Assembly (NCBI GenBank): GCA_964017065.1
Contig: OZ024784.1
Span: 2,230,598-2,294,597 of the forward strand
Length of the DNA: 64,000 nt
Direction of reading: 5' to 3'
Origin: Haliclona indistincta
Taxonomy: Eukaryota; Porifera; Demospongiae; Haplosclerida; Chalinidae
This document shows, piece by piece, positions 34,201 to 46,200 of the stretch. Position numbers and translations under genes: made by a program. A model generated the notes under the pieces. That model saw only the letters and a program-made list of their open reading frames with translations. It ran no database searches and was not told the DNA's origin. Positions within the stretch are counted from its first letter, which is position 1, and each line of letters starts with the position of its first letter.

Positions 34201-37200
34201 TACGAATGTCTCCATTCTCGATTGTTTGTATCGCCTTCTCAACACTCTCACGAGAGAGCTCATCTGGTAGAATCCTTGCACCCAGTCCTTGGGAGATCAA
34301 GCGTATAGCTGTAGAAAATTGATCCCATGCATATGGCAAGCAAATGACAGGGACTGAGTTTATTAGTGCCTCCTGCACTCCTCCTATTCCACAATGAAGG
34401 ATTGCAAAGGTTGTTGTCCTGTGTTGCAGCATGGCTACCTGGGACACCCACTCGGACATGAATAGTCTATCTCTATTGAGCTCCATGCCCTCCAAGCAGT
34501 CTCTGTTGTTCTTCCTCAGAGCCCACACTACACTGTAGTTAGTATTAGTCATCACACCCTCTAGTAAGCCTTGAGCTTGCTGAGGAGTGAGGTCACCAGT
34601 GGATCCCATGCTAATGTATACCACACTCTCTTTGTCTCTTAGCCAGTCCAGGAGGTCCTTACCCAGTGGAGGAGGAGTCTTGGGTAGGATTGGCCCAACG
34701 TAGTGCTGCAAGGGAAAGATAATTTTCGGGTACTCAAATCCAATTACTGTATCAAAAAGTATCGGAGTGGCTATACCCAAATTGTCAAACATATGTAGCG
34801 GTACTTTGCAGGAAGGGATTTTATTGCCTGTGATCCACGCAGCTATTTTAAATCCTAAATATTCCAAAGGTCCAATAAAAAGTACTTCTGTTAGACGCTG
34901 CTTGAATGTCAACTTGTCTGATGATGTACTGAATGCATAAGGATGTGGCCATGGTGGTCTAATACTTAAGAGAACTGGCAATGGTGAGAAATTCATCATG
35001 ACTTTTGGGCCCCACTTTTTCTCAATACATTGTGTAATCATATTGACACCAATGTCAGTGACCACATAGTCCCATTCACTACCGTTCATACTATCCACCT
35101 TTGCCCACATCTCAATGAGATAATCCTGACTATCATCGGAAGTCAAATTTAAGTTCCAAATTAACTGCAAAAAGTTTTTTGAATTCTTTGATGCTTGTGT
35201 CATCCGACGTTGAGGATCCTGGGTCACCTTGCTTGTTGCTATGAACTTTATTCCTACACTCTCAGGTAGGTTTGGTAGCACAGAAGAACCCTCAGTGATC
35301 GGTCCCATCATAGTTACATTGTGGCCTCTTCTTACCAGCTCTTCTCCAAGTGCTATTAGTGGGAACTGGTGACCGATGGAGAAGCTTGCTAACAACAGAA
35401 CAGACAGCTTCTTTTCACAGCTTTCTACTGCAACTGGCTTCTCTTCTTGGTGCTGTGGCTGCTGCTGTGACCGTTGTCTCTGTTTCTTTGCCCTAGCCCT
35501 AGCCTTGCAAGATTCAACATTGTGCTGTCCTACTAGAAATAGCAGCATAAGTACTAGGCAAACAGCAGCAAGCTTCATAGTTTTGATACTCTAATTAATG
35601 TACACCGATAAATTATTCATAGTTATTAGAGTGTGCACATGCATTATCAAATTTAGTGTTGTCACACACAATGCAGTTGTGTGCGACCAAGCAACTAAGT
35701 TGCCTGCAACAAAATCAAAATCGTTTAGTGATGTCATGTGATTTTGTTGCGTAATTATATGTGCTGGTAGAGAATGCTGTTCTGTTTCATGCAACAAACT
35801 TGTGTAGTGCTTCATCGATCACCTTAATTGTATGCTATCTGCAGCTATCTACAGGATCTGTCTCTTCATAATCAACAACTATTATCATTGTTAGTAACAA
35901 TGAGGTTGGAAAAGGAAATGGCAGAGGAAGAGAGAATGTGGTGTGTACAATACGTAGAGGCTCTACTGGAAAAATTTCCTTCTGGAGAAAAATCTCTGAT
36001 GAGCATACTGCATAAAGGTTTGTGAGGCATGATTAGTGCATAGTATATTCTAGCTTGCCGTATTAATGATGCATTCATTGCTGTAAGTTATTTTTTCTCT
36101 TTTCTTTAGTTTTGAAATTCTTTTCTGATGTAATCAGTGATTGTGCTACTAGTGCTCTTAACAAGCAACCAACTGGAAGGTACTCCAATCTGATAATACT
36201 TGCTTGAACAAACTCAATCTTCTTTTCTCTTCCATCTAGTCCTGACCTGCTTTCGCTGTCCATGAAAGTATTGATGAATCTTCTTCATCATTCTACATCC
36301 CTCTTCACTGGATCAAGCGACTACAAGTCAGATAACATACCACGTGACTTACCATCTGCAAATGGTATGTTAGCACTTAGCAGTGCAGTCCAAGTTGAAA
36401 TTCATGTCTTGTACTTCTATGTAGAAAATGAACTAAGTACCATGTTGTCATCCTTGACCTGCGAAGACAATATGAGCATGAAAAAGGATAAGGAGGTGGA
36501 ATTTATCAGAACACTGCTCCAAAGTGTGGAGAAAAAGATAAAGGAATTGCTAATAGAAGGTTAAAATCTTCTACAGATTACAGTGGCGTAACTACGGTAG
36601 GGCAGGGGGCAGTTGCCTCCCGCTTTTCAAAGGACAACTCAGTAAAAGCAGTGCTAGCATTCAATATTCACTCCCTGAGCCCACAGTAAACTTTGCATCA
36701 GCGAGATCGAACGGCCTATGCAAGTGCTAAAAGCTAGCTGCAGGCAACGCTCATGAGTGTATTCAGCCTCGAAAATGTACTGAGAAATGACCAAAATGAT
36801 GTCATCTCATAAACATTAATTAGATTTTCCGTTTGGTGGAACACACACATTTCTTTATTATCCTTTGCTCTTCCAATCCTAGTTATGTCCCTGGACTATA
36901 TTGTCATCGTAATTTGTATTATATTTTCACATCAGGTGATTTCCTTTCTCGAGACACTCTCACTTCAGCTGCAATGTTGAATGTTGTCATGGTGGCTACT
37001 ACATGCTGTTCTTCCAATGTGTCTGTTGAGATAATGAATCTATGTGAAAACTGTTATTGCACTGGTCAGTAAAGTATAAAAAACTCAACATGTTTGCATT
37101 TCTTCTCTCTTGACTCTCCTATAGGCACACAGTTCCCCACCATATCTCAGCTGTGTGTTGCTCACTCTCTGCTTGCTAAGCTCTCTCCTCACCAACACAT

Positions 37201-40200
37201 TACTATTACGTGCGATGAAAACCAACCACTTCTGCTCTGGCTGTTTCCTATCATTTATAACCTGTTCGATGTGTAAGACCAACATATCTCTCTATGTGTG
37301 TACACTATACATAGTAACTCTCTCTTTTAGGCTCACAGAAACACCTGATCGGTATATAGCATCAAGGACTTTGTGTTTGTGGTCTACGGCAGCTAGGTTA
37401 GTATAAAGACACTTGTCTAGTGTGTCTCATTGTTCTCTGTAAGTGTCCATTGCTGTAGTTTACTTTCTTCTTCACATGATACTATAGAGAGAGTGTGACT
37501 TGTGATAGTGTGGGTGAGTCACTGTGCCTATCCCTGGCGCCCAGTGGCTCCATTGTTCAGAAGATGCTGCACTATGTCTGGTTGATGTGGGAGGATCCTC
37601 TTGAGGTACATCTCTGTTTTTGTTGCATACTATTGTGATATTTTGCTGACACAGAGTGTTAGGCATCAGTGTAAAGCGTTGTTCAATAACATTGTTTTGA
37701 TTGCAAAGTCTCTTGAAACTATTTCTAAAGGTAAGTGTGTTATTATAAATTATATTCTGTTCATAATAAGTACATGTATGGGGAACACTCATCTTCTACT
37801 TAAACACCTGTCATGGGTCTTTGTTGCAATGTTGATCACTTGCACAAAAAAGTCCTTGATGATAGATCTATTCATTAGCACATACACTGTATCACAAGTA
37901 CAGCAATACTCATTTGTTTGTGTTGCACATGTTAGCAACTTCTCTCATGTACTCCTCCTCTTGGTCCAAGTATCTCTCATAATGTTCCTCTGCTATGGCC
38001 TGTATGTTGACGTGCCTCTCCCTTTCTCTCAGCTTGTATCGCTTGGCAGCAATAGTGAACAGGACTAGTGACAGCATTATGAGGATTGATAGCACCAGGT
38101 AGTAGTAGAACCCACAACTAGGAGTGGCATTACTGAAGTGTCTGAGCAACAGCTCTAATCCATAGTTAACTGCTGTAGCGAAACAAAGTAGCATAAAAAG
38201 CACACCCATCATAACCCCTCTCATACTGTTGGGACTCTGAGCGAGAATAAACTCTATTAACCCTTCACATGCGGCGGGCAACTATAGTCGCCCGGCAAGT
38301 TTGACGTCACCGGAAGTGGGCGTTAAAATTCGAAGATAGTTTATTTCACCTATAGACCAAATACAGCTATGTGGGGTGTGATTGCGAGCCATTGGCGGGG
38401 CCTGCGGCCCCGCCAAGCAGAGCTATGGCGGGATCACCAAGCACCACTGGGTCTCCAGGGGCTTCTTGACATAAAAAGCAGCCATACGTGCACTAACTTT
38501 GTCTCACACGTGCTGTTTTGACCAAACAAGCGGCGTTTTTTGCTCCGGTGAGAGTGATTCTAGCACACGACAGTTGGTAGATCGTCAAGTGGGCGTGGTT
38601 AACCGCAATTGTCATTGACAACAAGCCCGCACGTTGTGCAAGTTGATTTTGCATATTAACGGTGATCACAGCGCTAGTTTGTCTGTCTAATGGCTTCAAA
38701 GGTTAGTGAAATTCACAAAATAGAGGCTAGAATTGCTGTCCGCACTTGAAGGGTTAACCCTTCACATGCGGCGGGCAACTATAGTCGCCCGGCAAGTTTG
38801 ACGTCACCGGAAGTGGGCGTTAAAATTCGAAGATAGTTTATTTCACCTATAGACCAAATACAGCTATGTGGGGTGTGATTGCGAGCCATTGGCGGGGCCT
38901 GCGGCCCCGCCAAGCAGAGCTATGGCGGGATCACCAAGCACCACTGGGTCTCCAGGGGCTTCTTGACATAAAAAGCAGCCATACGTGCACTAACTTTGTC
39001 TCACACGTGCTGTTTTGACCAAACAAGCGGCGTTTTTTGCTCCGGTGAGAGTGATTCTAGCACACGACAGTTGGTAGATCGTCAAGTGGGCGTGGTTAAC
39101 CGCAATTGTCATTGACAACAAGCCCGCACGTTGTGCAAGTTGATTTTGCATATTAACGGTGATCACAGCGCTAGTTTGTCTGTCTAATGGCTTCAAAGGT
39201 TAGTGAAATTCACAAAATAGAGGCTAGAATTGCTGTCCGCACTTGAAGGGTTAATGTAGCCAGAGCAATAGCAGCTCCTATTCCAAACACAATATCTGAT
39301 AATATCAACCAGTAGAGTGGGATAGGAAGGGTGTTGATTGATACAGAGTTTGTATCAAACATACAGTGAGTGTTGTTGCTGTGTAGGTGTCCTATCGTAT
39401 CCAGAGTGAGGTCAAGTAGAGTGCCCAACAAACAGAGCACAAATCCAGTTCCAGCTCTTTTCATTAAGCTTGGAATTCTATTGCGAAACAACGGAAACAT
39501 CATGAAACGATAGACTGGAAACCAAATCACTGCTGATAAATACACTCCCAATTTCTCTAGTCGTTCTACACAAGGAAGTAGTTCTTTGGCTGTTGAAATT
39601 ATATGTGGCTGGAAATGGTCCTTGTACCCCCAATTATAACCAGCTAGTGCTCCAAAGGCACTCAAGAACAGTGGTAGTAGTCTCAAGATTGTCTTAACAT
39701 CCTCCACTTCCTCTTCTGTGAATGGTCCACCAAACTTGTGCTTACCATAGTCCAAACGTGATGGTTCTTCCTCGTCTATGTAGGTGAATGCACTGCGGCG
39801 CTCAGGGTACTTGGTCTTACGAGCATAGTTGATCACTTTAAATATAATCTTGAATGGGTTACTCTTCTTGTAGTGGACATTAAACCATGTGTAGCAAAGA
39901 CGGTCTGTTATCAGAACTGCTGATATATTGAAGAAACTTAGAAAAAGATAACTCAATAGTATATACTGTTGTTCTGTTACGGTGATGAGGCATATAGGAA
40001 GATATTGTGCAGCTATTCCTAGTGCAAAAGCCCAACCATACCATTGTATTGCAGCAATTATGTCATCAGTTGAGGCTCCAATCATTTGATCTATTACAAA
40101 TGGCAGAGAACTTATGAAGTAAAGTGCACCACCAAAAGTTGCAGCAGGCAATGAAATACACATTAGAGCAAAGGCTGGTATTGTCCAGTTAAACTGTAGC

Positions 40201-43200
40201 ATCACAAATGATATCAAACTTGCTAAAAATGCGCTTGCTAGTAGGAAAACTCCAGTGGTAATGGCTCGATATCTTCCAAGCCAAGAGTCGCCAATCCACC
40301 CAGCGACTGGTAGCAGCACTAATAGTGTCGCATATGCTTCAGCCAAATGATTGTTGAGCTTTGTGTCGGGAAATGGGAGCAACAGAATCAAATTGGCTTT
40401 GAAACTCCAAGAAGCAAAACTCATCAGTGCGCTCCACACTAGAACAAGTGTTGTACCACGAGAAAATGGCTTACAAACTCTACGCTCATGATCAGCCATC
40501 CTGCCTTGCTGTGGTTAAAAGTGTAAATCACTATTCTTTAACTGTTTTGACATCACACCATTCATGACAATGATAAAGATATCAATGTGTACTTCTCAAG
40601 TCAACCATGAGTTGCACACTTGTCCACAACTAGGAGTATGTGACATGGTTAAGTATTTCAACAACATTTGGAGATTGTTGAAATAAATACACATTACACT
40701 TATGAAACTCTCTTACTACCCAAATTGTGTTTCCTATATTATACAAAAAGCACGGTTGGACCATGGTTGGACATACCTCGGTCAAAGATAGTTGATTGAA
40801 AGTGAAGAGAAGTGGGTTGGCGGCCATCTTAGTCCAATAAATGTCCAAGTGTGCGATATGAGATTTATAGCACGAGCGGCATCTTTGACCTAGGTATACT
40901 TTAAGTATGTCTGAAGCATATAGGTCATGTTTTGGTTCCTATAGAGTGACTCTTTTGCTGTTCATCATGATGGAGAGGCTTATGCGTGATATCGTGTGTA
41001 GTTACTCTCTGTATTGTCTTAAACTGTAACATGATATTATAGGTATCCAGACATCCAAACTATTTCATAACCTGAATGGCAGCTAGTTTTCTATAGTTGG
41101 TTTTTCTTTTGACTTTCCATACTTCAAAATTTCTTTAAATTAATTATTGATTCATCCAGCAGCTGGATTAGTGCTGCTACACCTGTACACATGCCTCAGC
41201 TAGATGGGTGTTGAAAAGGGTAGCAGTTGACATTAAGACTCCAAGAGGCAAAGCTCATCATTGTGTACTCCAATTATTTTCCATTGGAAACCACAGTAAA
41301 TTCTCAGCATTGACTAATAAATTCTTATTATAGGCTATTCACATAAAGATCTATTGTTCTGTTATGCTAACGGTATTATCTATACTCAAGTAAAAAAATT
41401 GTAAACACACTCAAGCTTTGTCAATTGGCAGAAGCATTTTTAGCTTCTCTCATGTACTCCTCCTCCTGGTCAAAGTATCTCTCATAATGTTCCTCTGCTA
41501 TGGCCTGTATGTTGACGTGTCTGTCCCTCTCTCTCAGCTTGTATCGCTTGGCAGCAATAGTGAACAGGACTAGTGACAGTATTAGGAGGATTGATAGCAC
41601 CAGGTAGTAGTAGAACCCACAACTAGGAGTGGCATTACTGAAGTGTCTGAGCAACAGTTGTAGTCCATGGCTAACTGCTGTAGCAATCATAAACACAATC
41701 AAAAACACACCCATCATAACCCCTCTCATACTGTTAGGACTCTGAGCTAGGATGAACTCTATTATAGTTACTATGAAAATAGCAGCTCCTATTGCATTCA
41801 TGGCATCTGCCAGTATCAACCAGTAGAGTGGGATAGGAAGAGTGTTGACTGATCCAGATTTTGTATCAAACATACAGTGAGTGTTGTTGCTGTGTAGGTG
41901 TCCTATCGTATCCAGAGTGAGGTCAAGTAGAGTGCCCAACAAACAGAGCACAAATCCAGTTACAGCTCTTTTCATTAAGCTTGGAATGTGATTTTGCAGA
42001 AGTGGAATCACAATAAAGCGATAGACTGGAATAAGAATAATTATTAGTACGTATAGTGTCAATTGATGCATTCGTTCTACACAAGGAAGTAGTTCTTCAG
42101 CTGTTGAAATTATATGTGGCTGAAAATAGTCTTCATGTGCTAAATTATTAGCAACAAGTGCTCCAAAAGTACTCAAGAACAGTGGTAGTAGTCTCAAGAT
42201 TGTCTTAACATCCTCCACTTCCTCTTCTGTGAATGGTCCACCAAACTTGTGCTTGCCATAGTCCAAACGTGATGGTTCTTCCTCGTCTATGTAGGTGAAT
42301 GCACTGCGGTGCTCAGGGTACTTGGTCTTACGAGCATAGTTGATCACTTTGAAGATAATCTTGAATGGGTTACTCTTCTTGTAGTGGACATATAACCATT
42401 TGTGGCAAAGACAATCTGTTATCAGAACCGTTGATGAGCAGACGAAGCTAAGAGAAAGATAAATAATCATTAAGACATTTTGTTGTTCTGTTACAATGAT
42501 GACGAGGCATATAGGAAAATATTGTGCAGTTACTCCGATTGCAAAAGCCCAGCAGGACCACTGGATTGCAGCGATGATGTCATCGGCTGAGGCTCCAATC
42601 ATTTGATCTATTATAAACGGCAGTGAGCTTATGTAGAACGTTCCACTACTGAAACCGGTAACAGGCATTGCAATACACATAAGAACCAAGGCTGGTAATG
42701 TCCAGTCAAACTGTAGCATCACAAAAGATATTATCATAGCCAAGCATGTAACCACTGTTAGAAAACTACCAGCAATAATAGCTCGATACCGTCCTAGCAG
42801 AGAATCACTGATCCACCCAGAGACTGGTAAAAGCACTGTCAGTGCTGCAAATACATAAATCATATAGTTTTCAAGATCTTCATTATTATTTGAAAGAAGT
42901 TGAATCATATTACTAGTGATACTTAAGAGGACAAAACTTATCAGTGCACTCCAGATTAGTAGAAGTGTTCTACCACGAGAAAATGGCTTCCAGCATTTGG
43001 TCTCAGTCATCGTGCTGCTTTACTACTGATCTTGGCAATTGAATAAATAATGTTTTATTATTCTAAACATCTTTTCAGTAAAGTTTGTAATATTGATCGT
43101 TTGTGGGTCCTGGAGGTTTCAGTTATTGTAGATTATTCAATGTCTTCATTGGAGCCCCCTCTGTGATGTAATGTGGGCATATGAGACATCTCTTCCCACT

Positions 43201-46200
43201 GCTGTTGAAATATACAATATTTTGCTAAACTGGATTACCAGTAGGTTGACTCACTTTGTACATGATTAATTTTGTTGTTTCTGGTAGTTATAGTAACAGA
43301 TTTGTTATGTGTCAAGAAAATTTTTTGTATAGTCTTTTAACTCGTGTGTTGTTCTAGCAACATTGCCCTAGATCATTTCAAAGAGAAGTGTAACCCAGTA
43401 TTCTCTGAAAGTGTCTGACATGCTCATCAGGCTGGCAAACACTCCCATGTGTCAGTGGCTGTATTCGTATGTTAGTTGTAATCAGTACAGCCATTGATGT
43501 GGGGATGCACGATCGTTTACATTGTTATACAGTGAATGTTAGTAGTTTATGAAGTGTATTATAATATATAGTGAATGTTAGTAGTTTATTAAGAAAATGA
43601 TCTTAGTAATGACTACCAACACATTTTTAAAATTTCAATTGGCAGTCTCTCAAGTACTCCTCCTCCTGGTCCATGTATCTCTCATAGTGTTCCTCTACTA
43701 TGGCCTGTATGTTGACGTGCCTCTCCCTCTCTCTCAGCTTGTATCGCTTGGCAGCAATAGTGAACAGGACTAGTGACAGCATTATGAGGATTGATAGCAC
43801 CAGGTAGTAGTAGAACCCACAACTAGGAGTGGCATTACTGAAGTGTCTTAGCAATAGCTCTAATCCATAGTTAACTGCTGTGGAAGAGAAGAACAACAGG
43901 ATACAAGCACCCATCATAACCCCTCTCATACTGTTAGGACTCTGAGCCTGAACAAATTCTATTGTAGTTACCAGAACAATAGCAGCTCCTATTCCATAAA
44001 TGATATCTGATAATATCAACCAGTAGAGTGGAATAGGAAGAGTGTTGACTGATCCAGAGTTGGCTGATGTAGAGTTTGTATCAAACATACAGTGAGTGTT
44101 GTTGCTGTGTAGGTGTCCTATCGTATCCAGAGTGAGGTCAAGTAGAGTGCCTATAAAGTAGAGCACAAATCCAGTTCCAACTCTTTTCATTAAGCTGGGT
44201 ATGCGATTTTGCAATAGAGGAAGCACTATGAAGCGATAGAATGGAATTAAAACAATTGCTGATAAATATGCTGTAAATTTTTGCAGTCGTTCTACACAAG
44301 GAAGTAGTTCTCCAGCTGTTGAAATTATATGTGCCTGGAAATGGTCTTTGTATGCTAAATTATTAGCAACTAGTGCTCCAAAAGTGCTCAAGAACAGTGG
44401 TAGTAGTCTCAAGATTGTCTTAACATCCTCCACTTCCTCTTCTGTGAATGGTCCACCAAACTTGTGCTTACCATAGTCCAAACGTGATGGTTCTTCCTCG
44501 TCTATGTAGGTGAATGCACTGCGGCGCTCAGGGTACTTGGTCTTACGAGCATAGTTGATCACTTTAAAGATAATCTTGAATGGGTTACTCTTCTTGTAGT
44601 GGACATCAAACCATTTGTGGCAAAGACAGTCTGTTATCAGAACCGTTGATGAGCAGACGAAGCTGAGAGAAAGATAAATCATTAAGATATTTTGTTGTTC
44701 TGTTACAATGATGACGAGGCATATAGGAAGATATTGTGCAGCTACTCCAAAGGCAAAAGCCCAACAGTACCACTGGATTGCAGCGATGATGTCATCAGCT
44801 GAGGCTCCAATCATTTGATCTATTATAAAGGGCAGTAAGCTTATAAAGAATGTTCCACCACTAAAGGAGGTAACAGACACCGAAATACACATAAGAACAA
44901 AGGCTGGTAATGTCCAGTCAAACTGTAGCATCACAAATGATATTATCATAGCCAAGCATGTAACCATGGTTAGGAAGCTACCAGCAACAATAGCTCGATA
45001 CCGTCCTAGCAGAGAATCACTGATCCACCCAGCGACTAGTAAAAGCACTGTCAGTGCTGCATATACATAAATCATATAGTTATCAAGATCTTCATTATTT
45101 TTGGAAAGAAGTAGAATCATATTACTAGTGTTGCTCAAAAGAACAAAACTCATCAGTGCACTCCAGACTAGTAGAAGTGTTCTACCACGAGAAAATGGCT
45201 TCCAACATTTGGTCTCAGTCATCGTGCTGCTTACTACTGATCTTGGATATTGGAAAAAAAATAATGTTTTATTATTCTAAACATCTTTTCAGTAAAGTTT
45301 GTAATATTGATCGTTTGTGGGTCCTGGAGGTTTCAGTTATTGTAGATTATTCAATGTCTTCATTGGAGGTGGCTGACCCCCCTCTGTGATGTAATGTGGG
45401 CATATGAGACATCTCTTCCCACTGCTGTTGAAATATACAATATTTTGCTAAAACTGGATTACTAGTAGGTTGACTAGGTTGACTCACTTTTTCAATTTTG
45501 TTGTTTCTGGTAGTTAACAGATTTGTTGTTATGTGTCAAGAAAATAGTCTTTTAACTCGTGTATTGTTCTAGCAACATTGCCCTAGATCATTTCAAAGAG
45601 AACTGTAACCCAGTATTCTCTGTAAGTGTCTGACATGCTCATCAGGCTGGCAAACACTCCCATGTGTCAGTGGCTGTATTCGTATGCTAGTTGTAATCAG
45701 TACAGCCATTGATGTGGGGATGCACGATCGTTTACATTGTTAAACAGTAATTTGGAAATCTGAAGATCTACCAGTAAAGCTCGATGATGTCTAATGCCCA
45801 GTATCTTGTAGAAGTACAGTTTAAGTGTTATACTACGAGAAAATGGCTTAAAAATTCCTGCTTTACTGCGCTGTCGTTGTATATACAATGGACATTATTA
45901 ATCATTTCATTTGATGTAAATGTTTACGGTTTACATGATTTTTAATGTATAGATCTTAAGTCAATCACTAAAAGCCAACAACTAGATGTGGTGTACCTAA
46001 AATGTTTCAACAATATTTTGAAATAAACACACTTATCTGATTCTGATGATATGATGAGAGGACTCATCCAGTACAAATACATATAGCAGTGCGTTGATAT
46101 AGACAGTCTCAGCTTCGAAACAGTAGCAGGCGCAATTGCACTCAATTGTTCCACATAATAGCATCCACTCTTAGGCTCGCCGCACATTGTCTTTACAATC

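Larger units (their letters stand above)
37910..40499 (-). pseudogene. POT/SLC15-like transporter, copy A, split by two TTAA elements
   Basis: The 5' part (40499 to about 39255) encodes the normal start MADHERRVCKPFSRGTTLVL, GWIGDSWLGRYRAI, the central loop and TM segments up to GIGAAIALATL. The 3' part (about 38256-37910) resumes at IEFILAQSPNSMRGVMMG and reaches the stop. Between them lie two tandem 493-bp elements inserted at a TTAA. Reading into the insert adds LQVRTAILASIL and a stop, so the protein loses its last three or so helices unless the insert is spliced out. Outside the insert the reading frame is intact, so the disruption is recent. This is the right-most copy by transcription order and lies closest to the upstream THADA exon. 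Confidence 0.87.

Noticed and set aside
37601..38068. 155-residue plus-strand ORF
   Set aside because: It runs from a THADA exon through its donor into the intron and over the antisense transporter end; the splice site at 37730 explains the true reading.
38493..39196. Two identical 68-residue ORFs (MKPLDRQTSAV...)
   Set aside because: Both lie inside the 493-bp TTAA elements, show no transposase motifs, and are probably chance frames in a non-autonomous repeat.
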